DNA of 64,000 nt from Simmondsia chinensis (GCA_018398585.1 JAGTTD010000010.1:30792638-30856637); one strand, 5' to 3'; positions 31,454 through 43,647 are shown, counted from the first letter of the stretch. Numbers and translations: made by a program. Notes: a model not told the origin generated them from the letters alone.

Positions 31454-32454
31454 TCAGTCTGGTCTAATACATATCATAGCATGTGACCCTATAGCATTTG
31501 CATACAGTATAATAGTCATATTAGCTAGTTCATGTTCATTTCTAGGTCTCTGTTCTGCTGAAAATTTGTGATGTGGTGCTATGGGAACTTTGACAGGTTT
31601 TGATTTGGTCATGTTAAAGCATTTTATGACCTTTTCCAAATAGCCAGTTTAAGACAAGTGAATCGTTTTCAAATCTTTGTTTTTCCTTATCTCCATACCC
31701 AAAAGTTTCTTTGCCTAGGTCAAATCTTTCATTTTAAAATTCTATTTTAATGGATCTTTCAGTTTCAGAATTTTAGACATACACTTGCTGGCAATTACCA
31801 TATCATCCACATAGATTAGCAAGTAAATCATAGAGTTTGTTTCCCCATTTTTTGTATAGAAACACACATTATGAATGGACCTTGTAAAACCTATTTTTGC
31901 CATGAACTAATGAAACCACTATACCACTGCCTCAGGGACTGTTTGAGACTATATAGGGACTTTTTCAACGTACATACTAGGTCTTCTTTCTTGGGTTCTA
32001 TGAAACCCTCAGGTTGAGCCGTATAGATTTCCTCCTCTAACTTCCCATGTAAGAATGCAGTTGTTACATCCATTTGTTCTAAATTCAGTTCATATTTTGC
32101 AGTTAAGGCCATTAGTAATCTAATGGTTGTGTGCTTCACAACTTGTGAAAACATTTTGTTGTAATCTATGCCCTCTCTCTGTGTAAAACCCTTAGCTACC
32201 AGCCTAGCCTTGAATCTAGGTGTCTCTTATGGTATACTCGGCTCCTCAACCTTCAAGGCCCGCTTGGACCATACTAGTTTCTTACCCATTGGTTTAGGTA
32301 CTAGCGTCCATGTTTGATTCTTCTTTAAGGATTCCATTTCAGTCTTCATTGCATTCAACCATTCTGTTGAATGTTGGCTGCTTATAGCCTGGTTGTACAT
32401 TAAGGTTCTGATTCTACATACTCCAGGGCAGTGTTCAGGGCATATGCTATACAA
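31454..32454 (-). pseudogene. Copia reverse transcriptase
   Basis: The RT start (WLNAMKTEMESLKKNQTWTL) lies in 32454-32227. Then come KARLVAKGFTQ-like sequence, 32154-31891 with QMDVTTAFLHGKLEEEIYTA and KKSLYSLKQSLRQWY, and an intact catalytic LLIYVDDMVIA near 31810. The 31639-31454 frame carries the thumb/connection end. The enzyme would copy element RNA into cDNA. At least four stops or shifts occur. Confidence 0.85.
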
Positions 32455-32890
32455 TCAGCATATCCAAATTTGTTTGGTAGTCTTATGTCTCTTCTTACCC
32501 CATCTCTAGCTAGTTTATAGTTGTCTAGCATGTCTTCTGTTATGATCTCATCATTAGTGCTTCTATTAGTACTTGATGTTTCCTGGTTTGGTTCTACTTG
32601 TTCAGTCTTTGAACTATTATCCTATTCTGGTTCTGGTTCAGGTCCATGTTCAGGTCTTGTTTGTTAGGTAGATTTAGGTGGATTTATCTGAAATTCCTAG
32701 ATTACGGGTTCCTACGTTCTACTTTTAGGTATCTTATTATTATTCTAAGTTAATTAGGGCATGTCTAACTCATTAAAGGTCACATCTCTACTTATAATAA
32801 TCTTGGTCTTATTACTATCTTTGATACCTATTTTATAGCCTTTAACACCATCAGGGTAACCTAGAAATACCCCTTTGACAGCTCGAGGTT

Positions 32891-33916
32891 CTAATTTACC
32901 ATCGGATTGATGGGCATATGTAGCACAACTAAATACCTTAGGTTCAAGTAGTCAGCAAGTTTTCCTGACCACATTTCTTCAGGTGTCTTAAAATCTAGAC
33001 TAGTTGAAGGTGTCCTGTTAACTAAGTGACATGTTGTTTTTACAACCTCCCCCAAAACTGTTTGCCTAAACCAGAAGCAAACATCATACACTGAACACCA
33101 TCTAATAAGGTTCTATTCATTTGTTCTGCGAACCCGTTTTTGTGGCATCCCCCTAACAGTGTTATGGCGTTTGATACTGTTTTTAGCACATAAGTCATCA
33201 AATTCAGAGTTTATATATTCTAATCCATTATTGGTTCTCAAAATCTTAATTTTCCAGCCTATTAAATTCTCTATCTAGTTTTTCCATCCAACAAAAGTTG
33301 GGAAACACTCATCTTTATGTTTCATTAAGAAAATCCAGACTTTCCTAGAATAGTCATCAATAATGGATAAGAAATACGGTGCTCCACCCAGTGTGGTAAC
33401 CTTAGCTGCCCCCCACAAATCTGAGTGTATGTAATCTAGTGGCCCATTCGGTGTGTGTTTACCAATTTTAAATGCCAATCGATGTTGTTTACCAAATATG
33501 CAAGATTCATAGAATTCTAACTTAGAAATTGAATCACCACACATCATACCACATTTTGACAATTCACACAGACCTCGTTTAGACACATGACCTAAACGTC
33601 TATGCCATAAATCAATAGGATCTGTTTTAACTACAGCATCTGACTCACTTGAAACTATCTGACCCTTTAACACATAGAAAGCATTCTTAAGTTCCCCTTT
33701 CAGGACAACTAAGGATCATTTTAATATCCTAAGTTCTGAGTTCATAGCCCTAAAAGACGATCCCTTAAGGTTCAGCTGACCTAATGAGGTGAGGTTTCTA
33801 AGTAGGCCAGGCACATGCCGCACATTTTCCAGGATATACACAGTGTCGTTGGTTAGTTTAATCTTGACAAACCCTATTCCAGTAATCTTACAGCCCCTAT
33901 TGTCTCCTAATAACAC
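32891..33916 (-). pseudogene. Copia GAG-pre-integrase and integrase
   Basis: The 33916-33716 frame is the protease/GAG-pre-integrase strand region. The 33673-33275 frame has LWHRRLGHVSKRGL, an ESCIFGKQHRLAF half-finger in which one Cys is Tyr (FYESC), SDLWGAAKV and IIDDYSRKVWIFLMKHK. Downstream, LRTNNGLEY (about 33225) has Asn where the second catalytic Asp belongs. KNGFAEQMNRT (about 33110) keeps the glutamate. The 33091-32891 frame carries VVKTTCHLVNRTPSTSLDFK of the C-terminal region. Confidence 0.85.
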
Positions 33917-33955
33917 CCTTCCCCTGTTAAGTGCTCTGTAATCTATGAAGTTGGC

Positions 33956-34919
33956 CTAGTTAGAGGTCATATGGAAACTAAAACCAGAATCTAACACCCA
34001 TTCGTGTTCAAGTTTATCAGATTTAACAAGTAAGGCATTAGCATGCTCAGATTTATCACACACATTATTCATATAAGTTAAATCAGATGAAACATGTAAA
34101 ACTTCAGCATGATCTGAATCAAATGAAACCACATTATCGGATGATCCTTGCGACCTATTTTTATACGGCCAGTTTCTCCTCATATGACCAAATTGTTACA
34201 CTCATAACATTTTACTTTTGAAAGGTCCTTCCTACCTCTAAACTGAGATCGATGTCTACTCTTTGATCTTTTCCTGTTATAGTTATTGTCTCTACTGTTA
34301 GTTCTCCCTTTCACGGTTAATCCATCACCACTGTTACTATGATGTAACTGTTTTCCCTCTCTCTTCAGTTCCAGAATCTTACTTCTAAGAGCCTGTGTAA
34401 CCTCACTCAAACTGATTTTTTGTCTTCCATATCCAAGAGTATCTTTAAAGACTCTAAGATATTTAGGCAGGGCACACAGTAGTATCACAATTTGAATCTC
34501 ATCTTCTATAGTCACGTTAATATTTTTCAGGTCCTGTAAGATCCTACTAAACTAATCTAGAGAGTCATCTAGAGGCTTATTTTCTTCCATCCTAAATGTA
34601 AAAAAAATTTCCATGTATAAAATCCTATTTGGCAGTGATTCAATTTTGTAAATCTCCTCTAGTTTGGTCCCTATATTAGCTATAGTGGTCTTAGAAGAAA
34701 CAAGAGGCAGAACATTTTATCAATACACATAACAAGCGAACCATAAACACGTTGCTCAATGTCTACCTTATCCTTCTCTGTTAGGTGAGAACGTTGTTTC
34801 TCAGGCGATAATAGTGCAGCTCCCACTCCTTGGGACATCAGCAGCCCCTTAGTTTTGATCTTTCAGAAGGCAAAATCATTCTTCCCATGAAACCGCTAAA
34901 TCTCAAATTTAGCAGACAT
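33956..34919 (-). pseudogene. Copia gag and protease
   Basis: The likely start ATG is at 34919 (MSAKFEI, followed by RFHGKNDFAF), the usual Tork-type gag opening. The capsid middle contains stops. The 34515-34180 frame gives LPKYLRVFKDTLGYGR, a basic linker and the start of a zinc knuckle CYEC. In the next frame (34183-33956) the knuckle is degraded, followed by the protease site WVLDSGFSFHMTSN with an intact DSG. Confidence 0.85.
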
Positions 34920-34946
34920 TTTCAAGAACTTTTCTTAACCTTATTC

Positions 34947-34958
34947 TCTGATACCACT
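34947..34958 (-). promoter_or_regulatory. Primer binding site (tRNA-iMet type)
   Basis: The minus strand reads GTGGTATCAGAGAA directly after the LTR end TTTTAACA. Confidence 0.8.
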
Positions 34959-36031
34959 TGTTAAAACTTATTAGAGTTAAGGATCATTGAAAAACTGTTT
35001 TTGAAAGTTAGCTTAAATATGAGATTGAGTTCACAACCGCGATAGAAGAATCAATCAAATGAAAAACACAAATGAACACATGATTTACGTGGTTCAACCC
35101 TAAATGTCCTACTCCACAATCCCCCTTATCACTAGAGAGGCCTACTTCTTTTATTACAGACCAGAATCAAATCGATTACACATTACAAGGTGCTTCTTAT
35201 AACCTAAGCTATTAGTTACATACCTTTTTCCTTTGCAACTACAAAAGCCGAAATCTGAAGCTAAAAGAAGAAGGAAAGAACATTATACCTCTCTCCAACT
35301 AAGTACTGCAATACGACATGGCCAGAATCAAGACGATCTTGATTGTATGTCATGGATCAAAGCACACTACGAGCTAGAGTAACCATGATGGAAAGAGCTC
35401 AAGAAACCTTAGAATCGCCTCAAGAGAAAACGGGAAGGAGAAAGAGAAAATGACTAAAGAATGTGCAAATACAGTGAAACAAATCGCCTTATATTGGTGA
35501 GGGGCAATCCATGTCAAACTCATCGTAGCCTTCCAAATAACTCAAAGATCAACGGTTAATATCAACACAAATGAACACAAAGAGTGCACCCCTTATGCTG
35601 ACACGTGGCCCAAAGATGAGTCGTTTGATCAAGGATGTCAACGGTTGATAATTAGCCCAAACAAACACAAATACCTACCCTGGACGAGTGACACGTGTCC
35701 AAATCGTGGCCTTCAATTCAAACGGGTATGAAGCTTCTTCAACAAGCTTCAAATAAAGTTGGATACAGCTGGATCCAACTCAAGGGAACAAGGCAGTGGA
35801 TTTCACGGGAACGGGTAGTGCGAGTAGGGAGCATGATAGGGGTATTTTGGGTAGTCTAGGTTAAGGTATACATTTTCACTTTATTTACCAAAAATGTCAT
35901 TGAACAATATCATATTTATTTCTCCTTAATAAAACGACGCGTCTTGGCCTCAATTATAACTAATAGCTTGGGTTAAATTCTAGCCAATTATTCGGGCATA
36001 GTCTAGACTATATGGGAACAATATGTCGACA
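34959..36031 (-). repeat. Tork-like copia 5' LTR
   Basis: It begins TGTTAAAACTTATT, ends TATGTCGACA and is roughly 90% identical by eye to the 3' LTR. The TATA position is altered here (CCTTATATTGG on the plus strand at about 35487). Confidence 0.88.
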
Positions 36032-36397
36032 GACTTGCTAAGAACTCGTTAAAGGCTCGTTAAAAACACGTCAATGCCTCGTATTAGATCACGACGGGTT
36101 AATAAAAACTCAAATAGCCCAGTTGGGCATCGAGTTCAACTCATTGCAACTTCGGTAACAAGCTTGATTGGATAACTAGTAGTACAATATTTAGTCTAAA
36201 ATTTAACGGTATAACTAGTGCCCCTAAAAACATTCAAGTTTTGTAAATAGGAAATTCTTTGCACATCTTTTCAATTATATGGGTCATGTCTCACTATCGC
36301 CGGTTAGTTCAACAACTTTATGGCCTATTTCGAATTGCTTATTTTGAAAATATAAGAGCATTTTTTGGTAAAAAAAAAATGTTTTCTAAAATTTGAA
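36032..36397. other. No recognisable feature
   Basis: Continuation of the sequence interrupted at 29712, rich in CTCGTTAAA words. Nothing else is assignable. Confidence 0.4.
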
Positions 36398-36806
36398 GGG
36401 TGTTTGGCAAACACTAAAAAGCGCTTTTTATTTAAAGCAGAAGCTATTTTTCTACTTATAAGTAGAAGCAGAAATTTGATGCTTCTGATTATAAGCAAAA
36501 GCAGAATTAAAAACTTAAAACTTTTAGAATAAAAATAACCCTACTCAAACATTAAATTTACATCATACTCTGTCAGCTTTCAAAATCTTAACCTTCTACC
36601 CAGCCAATTTTGTCATTTTCGGTAATTTGACAAAAAAAGCACTTTTCTTAAACAGTGGCCGAACACTAACAATAATGAAATAAGCGATTCTAACTGGTTG
36701 AGCCAAATACAAACTACTTCTTCAAAACAACACTTTTCACATAAGTGCTTTTACAAAAAGTGCTTTTAAAATAAGTAATTTATTCACAGCAATCCCAAAC
36801 AGGCCC
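36398..36806. mobile_element. MITE, probably hAT-like
   Basis: The ends GGGTGTTTGGCAAACAC and, reversed, GGGCCTGTTTGGGATTG share GGG..TGTTTGG. The interior repeats AAAAGTGCTTTTA and AAGCAGAAGC words and folds on itself. No clear 8-bp duplication survives. Confidence 0.65.
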
Positions 36807-36824
36807 TTAATCTTATACACCCAC

Positions 36825-36955
36825 AAAAAAAAAAAATCAAGTGCCTCAAGGGCTCTCACCAAGGCAAGGTCTAGGAACGATGAGATATGCAGTCTTATTC
36901 CTAGAGGGTGCAACCTTGAAAAAGGGTTGCTTCCAATGGACCCCAAACCCTAAAA
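36825..36955 (-). mobile_element. Diverged Au-type SINE with T-tail
   Basis: The minus strand carries GGAAGCAACCCTTTTTC, AAGACTGCATATCTC, CCTAGACCTTGCC, GAGAGCCCTTGAGGCACTTG and then a T-run (plus-strand A-run 36825-36836). It is the same body as the other Au copies, much mutated. No target duplication was found. Confidence 0.75.
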
Positions 36956-37099
36956 AAGCATATAAGGCAGTATCTGACAATATTTAGAGGGCCGTTACTC
37001 GAAATAACATTTAAAAATAGTATCTTTAAAAAATATTGCCTCAAATGGCATCCACTTTGATTTGTTACATATTTTTTTAATTTTTATTGAATACCTCCC

Positions 37100-38010
37100 C
37101 CTCAAGAGGAGGTATTCAATTATATAAGCCTCACCGAGAGAAACTTACATGTTATTTCTTTTTTCAAATTAAAATTCTTAAATTTTTGCAACAATTTAAC
37201 TTAAATTAAATTATTTGTGAAAATTTTAAATTAAACTAAATATATAAATCTATATTTTGTATTTTTATATATTTAAATTTATAATATCTGTTTGAATTAC
37301 GTTAAATTCATATTATTTATTATTATGAGGACTACAATTTTTCAATTAAATTTAATTATTTTATAACTTGTAATAATTAAATTAAATTAAGTTATTAATT
37401 AAATATTTAAATTATATTAATTATATATAAATTTATAGTTTACTCATTATTAGAACTTTTAATTATAGCCGTTTGTTATACATAAATTAATAGTAGAATG
37501 ATATTGCATTATCCCTATTACAACACTTCACCATAACATGGCTTCCATGTTTAATTTTTTCTTTAATATATTAGTTTAAAGACATCAATTTATATTCTAT
37601 ATTCTAATAGTAAATGCCAATAACTAGAGAATCCTAATAATGAGTAAAACTACAAATTTATGAATAAATAATACAGTTCAAATATTTAATTAATAATTTA
37701 ATCATTAGAGATTATAAACATTTAGGTTTAATTTAATTTAAAAATTATATTCCTCATAACAATACATAAAGTAAATTTAATTTAATTTAAACATGTATTA
37801 CAAATTTATGTACTATATAATAATAAAAAATATTAATTTATGTATTTAAATTAATTTAAAATTTTAATAAATAATCTAATTTAATCTATAACATTACAAA
37901 AATTTTAAAAATATAACATGTAAGAATTGAATATCTCCACCTAAGAGAGAGGCTTACATAATTGAATACCTCCACCCCCCCTTTTTTTTTTTTTTTTTTT
38001 TTTTATCATC
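37100..38010. mobile_element. 911-bp AT-rich foldback insert, 10-bp direct flank
   Basis: Two arms of about 400 bp (37108-37500 and 37590-37975) are reverse complements, with matching outer words GGAGGTATTCAATTATRTAAG and inner words TATTATGAGGA / TGTTATGAGGA. AATACCTCCC at 37090-37099 and 38011-38020 is a likely 9-10-bp target duplication, as for Mutator-type elements. A T-run (about 37981-38004) lies at its right end. Confidence 0.75.
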
Positions 38011-38037
38011 AATACCTCCCGCTTGGGGATTTAAGTC

Positions 38038-38611
38038 TAGAGATGGCAATGAAACAGGTAAAAACCGTTATCCACCGGTACTCGCTCCATTTGGGCTGGT
38101 ACGAGTATAAATGCGGCAGGTAGTGGGTACGGGTTAGGCGTACCCGCCCTGTACCCGTCACGGGTATAGGTATGGGTATAATTTTGTACCCACCCCGCCC
38201 CGCTCCATACCCGCCTTACCCCATCTCATACCCACCATACCCGCTTTATTTTGTACATAGTTAACCTTTAAATTAAAAAATACGTATTTAAATTCAATAA
38301 TCCAAATTGTTTATCAATGTTATAAAAAAATGTAATTAGTTTTTAAAAATACTATTAAATAACTAATATGAGCAGGTATAAATAATCATTTTTTATACAC
38401 ATTAGAGAGGGTACGGGACGGGTAATTGATACCCGTTGGATACCTGCGGGTATGGGTATGGGTATGGGTTTGTACCCGCCGAGGTGGGTACAAGTACCCA
38501 CGTCATACCCGTGGTTGGTAATGGGGCGGGTACGGGTTTAAGATTTGGGTGGCGGGTACGGGTATGGAGGAGGCACCCCCCGTACTCTGCCCGCCTCATT
38601 GCCTTCCCTAC
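38038..38611. mobile_element. hAT-like MITE, GGGTAC/CCCGC-rich
   Basis: The ends TAGAGATGGCAATGA and, reversed, TAGGGAAGGCAATGA are flanked by TTAAGTC at 38031-38037 and 38612-38618. The interior is dominated by GGTACGGGTA/TACCCGCC words. It splits the left arm of the foldback. Confidence 0.85.
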
Positions 38612-39457
38612 TTAAGTCCTCTTTTGGTAGCCAAAGTACCCGAAAATGGACATTTTGGTCACCGAAGTTAAATTTTTGGAAGGCTTAATCACTAAACTCG
38701 TAATAAAAGTCCATTTTAGTCAACCTAAGTGATTTGAAATGAACAAATTAGTCACGTAATTTAAGTTTTGGAAAACTTAGTCATCCAACTAGTAATGAAA
38801 ATATCATTTAGTCACCAAAGTGGTTTAAAATGAACAAGTTAGTTACCCAAGTAATAATTCAAAAAATATTATCACCAACTTTAAATAACAACTCATTTTC
38901 GTCACTAAAATAATTTTAAAATAATCAAAAAATTCATCCAAACGAAAAATAACTAATTTATTCATGTTTTGACTTATTTATTTTATTGATCCTCATATTT
39001 TCTTTCCAAAGTCTATGTTTTATTTGTAACAAACTTGTGCATTTAAAGTTGGAAGATAAAACTTTTCAAATTATTACTTTGGGTGACAAACTTGTGCATT
39101 TTAAACCACTTGGATAACTAAATGAAACTTTTATTATGAGTTAGGTGACTAAGTCTTTCAAAATTTAACTTAGATGACTAATTTATCCATTTTAAATTAC
39201 TTGGTTGACTAAAAAGGACTTTTAGAGTTTGGTAACTAAATTTTTCAAAATTTGACTTAGCTGACCAAAAGGTCCTTTTTGTCACTTTAGTAACCAAAAG
39301 GGGAGTTAAGCCCCTCCTCGAGGGAGGTGTTCAATAAAAATTAATAAAAAACAAAGTAAGTTCACGTGGATGTCATTTGCAGCAATATTTTTCTTAAAAA
39401 ATGCTATTTTTGAAAAAAAATTTTATTTTTGAGTGTTATTTTGGGCAACGGTTAATA

Positions 39458-39643
39458 TTTATAAATTCAAGTCAAATAAAGCTGTACCGGATATGCAAGC
39501 ATCCAAACAACAATAAAATAGCAACAATAGTAAACATGTAAGCCTGAAAGCGTTATAAACTAACATCATTGTGCTCCTCTATTCTAACATCTATGTTAGG
39601 GAATACGTATTTTTAACCACTACATAACTCTATCTAAGGTCAT
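39458..39643. other. Short intergenic spacer
   Basis: Nothing recognisable. It ends with the Athila target duplication GTCAT at 39639-39643. Confidence 0.5.
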
Positions 39644-41045
39644 TGATGCGCTTGATTTTTACATATTTTATTTCCCATTCCTGTCATATATTCGGCCTCT
39701 ACATGTGTGTTCGGTTGTTATTTAGGTATATTTTCCATGCGGAATACATCAAAGCGGACAAAAGAAAAATTCCAGCAAAATCAAGCATTATTGAAGACTA
39801 ATTGGAGAAACCCAACCACTTGTGCAATAGAAAGACCCATCAGGTCATAATTCGGTGAATCGGGTATATCCCATAGCGCTTCGGTGCTTAATCGAGAAAA
39901 GGGGCTCGGAGAACCAATCGATCAGCAGCTCGCGGTTGGAGAAACTAACCGAGAGCATGTCGATCGATTGGCCAAAAGCCCCAATCGATCGGGAGCTTTG
40001 GGTGAGCTCACCCATCAATCGGGTCTTATTCCCAATTGATCGGGAGGGTTCCGTACGGAACCCTAACCGCCCTTGCGCTTATAAATAGAAAAGGGGAGGT
40101 CAACCTTTTCTACGCTTTATCTTTTGCCACGCCTCCTCCCATCCTCTCCTTCTCGAAGCCGCTATGAGATCCAAAGGGTTCTCAAATGTCGAAGCGCAGG
40201 TGGTCAGAATACTGGGGGAATCAAAGCAAGGACCAACGCCAACATCAATTGGGGGAGTCTTCAAATCCTTAGTTTTATCATTATTATTTCCTTTCTTGGA
40301 TTTCATAATGTTTAGAACTCCTATGGAGAAATAGACTTTTAGTTTAAGGATGAAGGACGGGTAGCCGTCCGTATTCCAGATTTATATTTTATTGTAAACA
40401 ATGGTTTTGTTATGTTATATACGCACCCCTATGAGGAATTTATGATCATTGTTTCATTTTCTTTGTGTAAGCTTGTAGCCATGTTAAGATTTTCATATTA
40501 TTAGCGTTAGTCTATGAGCTTGTAGCCTAGATCATAATATAACTGGTTTTCACGCGTGGTTAGGGTTGAGGTTGTACCCAACCCTCAACACAATCTTTAT
40601 ACAAATTAATATTTGGTTAGAAGTGACAAAGGAATTAAGTAGTGCTAATGAGATAACATATGCTACATATAGGGGTGATATGATAGGTTATGCCTTTAGA
40701 CTAGTTCATTATCCTAAGCCCTAATTTAAATACTAACCCAGACTTAGTGCTGGTAGCCTAAGTCTTCTAAACTATTCTCATAGTAGAATATAATGACGGG
40801 ATAGGAGTAATACTACCTTGAATTCATTCCCTGAACTAACGTCAATTGAATTGACACTTTTAGTTTATCGTCAGTTGTCCTATTTTAGTTAACAAATCAT
40901 TTAAACCAACTCAAAGCTCGATTTTAACCATTCGTTAATAACAAAATCCAACTTAACTCTTATTCCCTACGGATACGACCCGTATACCTAATTTAGCTAT
41001 GACGATCCTGTACGCTTGCGAGTAAACGGTTTTAAAACACACTAA
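39644..41045 (+). repeat. Athila 5' LTR
   Basis: It begins TGATGCGCTTGATTTTTAC and ends about CACACTAA. A TATA box (CTTATAAATAGAAAAGG) lies at about 40077-40092. Palindromic CGATCGAT words cluster at 39915-40045. An 80-residue frame over these words is not a gene. Confidence 0.85.
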
Positions 41046-41047
41046 GT

Positions 41048-41066
41048 TTTTAGTGCCGTTACCGGG
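41048..41066 (+). promoter_or_regulatory. Athila primer binding site
   Basis: TTAGTGCCGTTACCGGGGA follows the LTR within a few bases. It differs from the group's TGGCGCCGTTGCCGGGGA at about three positions. Confidence 0.75.
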
Positions 41067-41327
41067 GAATCGGTTTGTTAAGTCGGAATTTAAGATTAAC
41101 GAATTTTGTTTTGTTTGCTCTTTGTTTATTGCTTTGAGGTTTTTTTTTCATAGTTTTTTCTTTTGCTTGAGTCATTGGTCGAGGTCAGCGTGGATTCATC
41201 CCAACTTCGATATTACATGCACGGTAGACGTTCGCTCGATCCTGATTTGTTACCTTACATCCCCGATATTGAGTGGACTTTGTCTACCGTGAGGTGATTA
41301 GAAGCGAGAGAGAGTACACAACGAACC

Positions 41328-43008
41328 ATGGCTATTAACGAACCATGTACAATTGGGGATCACTTCATTACCCAAACATACGTTGCACCCGCCGGAGTTG
41401 CGTTACCTGCTGTGGGTAACGCCAACTTCGAACTTAAACCTGGGATTATCAACATGCTTCCCACATTCTATGGGAAGCCAATTGAGAGCCCATACAAGCA
41501 CCATGATGCATTCCTCGAAATATGTGAAACCAGTCATTATCAAGGTGTCTTGAATGATGCGATTAGACTACGTCTTTTTCTGTTCTCATTAAAAGACATA
41601 GCTAAGAGGTGGTTTCAGTCCCTACCCAGGGGTGAAATCACCACTTAGAATAACATTCAACAGCGCTTCATGGTCAAGTTTTTCCCTAAAGCCAGAACGA
41701 TGGTTATTAGGCGCGTTATAAACAGTTTTGAACAAATAGACCAGGAGCAGTTTCACGAGTGTTGGGATAGGTTCAAAGAACTTCTTAGAAGCTGTCCCCA
41801 CCATGGGTCACCCAAGTGGGCTCTTGTCCAAAACTTTTACGATGGTCTTAGTGCGTCAAACAAGCAAATGGTAAATGCTTCATGCGGGGGGAGCATTTAA
41901 CCAGCAAGTCCAGGACGAGGCCTAGATGCTTTTCGAGCGCCTCAATGAACATTCCCTCGACCAAGCCTCTTCTGCAAGGGTGGTTAGGGGAAACACGCTT
42001 GGTGTCTACGAGGTAGCACCCCAAGATGATGTTAATTTAAGACTAGATGCCCTTAGTAGAAAGATGGAAAAGATGACGAGTTTAAATGCAAATCCCACTA
42101 ATGTGCATCCAGTTAATGCAGCCGAATCATCATCTAAGGGTATTACTCCGTGCAGTATTTGTTCATGTGAGGATCATTCTGTTTTTGAGTGTTTATATGT
42201 GTCCTAGTTTCCCAAGTATGTGCAGGACCAGGCTTATGCAGCACCATAGTACTCGAGGAACAACAATCCGTACTCGCAAACCTACAATCCAGGGTGGCGT
42301 AACCATCCCAATTTCTCATGGAAACAAAACACAAATCAGAACCCAGCCATGAGATAACCAGCACCAGGATTTGTAGGTAAGGCACATTCTCCTGGTTTCC
42401 ACCGAGGGCAAAGATATGGCTCTTCTTCTCACCCTCCAATTCCCAATGCTAATCCACCACCCCAACCTCCGAGCTACACTTCTCAGTTTAAGGAACGTAT
42501 GCTTTGGTTTATGGAGGAAAACCAACAGTTGATCCACTCTCATTCACAGTCAATTTTTAAGTTAGAGAACCAACTAGGACAGTTAGCTCAAGCCATGAAC
42601 AGGAGAGAGGAAGGGAGGTTACCCTCCCAACCTCTCGCTAATCTCAGGGGAGCAACTAATCCTAACCTTAGCTAGGTCACTCATGAGCAGGCTAAGCTTG
42701 TCTCAGCCACGAGTGAGGATGATTTGAGAGAAGTAGAGATAGAAGTTGAGCGGGAGGATGGGACTTTGAAACCCATTGCTGATAAGGATGGAGTGCCTAC
42801 ACCTTCACTGGGCTCACCTCCTGAGCCGATTGTTCCTTTTCCTACGGCCCTTTTAGGACCGAAAGGGCAGGATAACCTGAAGAGAGATGAGTTACAGAAC
42901 TTGTTTAAGGACGTCAAGATTAACCTGCCACTGATTGACACCATTAAACACGTCCCCATGTATGCTAAATTTCTTAAGGACCTATGCGCCAGAAAGAAGA
43001 GAGTGCAA
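41328..43008 (+). pseudogene. Athila gag and start of pol
   Basis: The frame opens with MAINEPCTIGDHF and runs to FELKPGIINMLPTFYGKP, FLEICETSH, IRLRLFLFSLKDIAKRWFQS and LPRGEITT, a typical Athila capsid. A TAG at 41647 and later shifts break it; ERFKELLRSCPHHG-type sequence follows. A perfect zinc knuckle C-x2-C-x4-H-x4-C (CSICSCEDHSVFEC) lies at 42152-42193. YNPGWRNHPNFSW (42282-42320), QLGQLAQAMN and the acidic stretch to FLKDLCARKKRVQC at 43008 follow, where the chromovirus interrupts. Confidence 0.88.
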
Positions 43009-43647
43009 TGTCACAGGATGGTTTCGACACCCTTGTCAGGCCCGTGCGCCACTTAAATTCACTCCGGAAGCACCTTGTCAAGTTAGGCTCACCGATAACC
43101 CGAAGGCTATGTTTATGTGGAATTAAGGCAAGAAGTATAATAGATTCACACGTTAAAGAGAGGAAAAGAGTTTGGATGAATTGGGTGATTTTTGGACACC
43201 CTTGGAAAATGCCAATACTTTATTATTTATACTCGGGGAGGCTTACAAATGTGCATGAACCGTGTGACATCCCCAAGGGACACGGCTTATGGCTTGGGAC
43301 ATGTCTATTAAGTAAATATATGAATCTAGGCTAAGTACATGAATATTTAATAAGAAAAATTGGGACACATCCCCAAGGGGAAGGCCGTGTCCATGAACCA
43401 TGTCAAGGTTCATGGGACATGCCTCCTCTTGTCAAGGGTCGTGACCTTTGGGAAGTGGCATGGTCCCTATGTCAAGGCGCACCCCGACCGTGTCAAGGGC
43501 CCAAGGGACGCGACCCAAAATGTCAAGGGACACGGCTCTTCATACATACACACATCTGGTACAAAAATGGAAGGCCTAGTATATTCTAGGACCTTCTAGT
43601 ACATCATTAAAAATAAAAAGTACTAGTAATATTGGCGGTGCATGACA
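43009..43647 (-). repeat. Chromovirus 3' LTR
   Basis: It starts TGTCACAGGATGGTTTCGAC and ends GGTGCATGACA. It aligns with 48422-49095 but lacks about 35 bp. A minus-strand TATA-like AGTATAAATAATAAAG lies at about 43219-43234. Confidence 0.88.

Larger units (their letters stand above)
29713..36031 (-). mobile_element. Tork-like copia retrotransposon, minus strand, nearly complete
   Basis: LTRs at 29713-30763 and 34959-36031 enclose gag, protease, integrase, RT and RNase H in order on the minus strand. The polypurine tract reads AGGTGGAGAAT beside the 3' LTR, and the primer site TGGTATCAGAGAA lies beside the 5' LTR. Flanks GACTC (29708-29712) and GACTT (36032-36036) are a 4/5 target duplication. 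It is the most complete element here but has many stops. Confidence 0.9.
36979..39457. mobile_element. Outer foldback element of a nested cluster
   Basis: The left arm 36979-37099 (CCGTTACTCGAAATAACA, then ATTTTTATTGAATACCTCCC) is reverse-complementary to 39457-39325. After removing the two inserts below, the left arm continues at 38011-38037 and 38612-38960 and still matches the right arm 38965-39324 in reverse. The interior repeats words such as TTTAGTCACC..AAGT and TTTGGTCA every 90 bp or so. No coding capacity. Confidence 0.75.

Noticed and set aside
36737..36946. Minus-strand frame of 69 residues
   Set aside because: It spans a MITE end and an Au-type SINE, so it is not a gene.
39855..40088. 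Plus-strand frame over CGATCGAT words, repeated at 57125-57352
   Set aside because: It is in the Athila LTR promoter region; conservation is explained by the two LTRs being copies.
43360..43599. Plus-strand frame in the chromovirus LTR (also 48806-49027)
   Set aside because: Non-coding LTR sequence opposite to the element's own strand.
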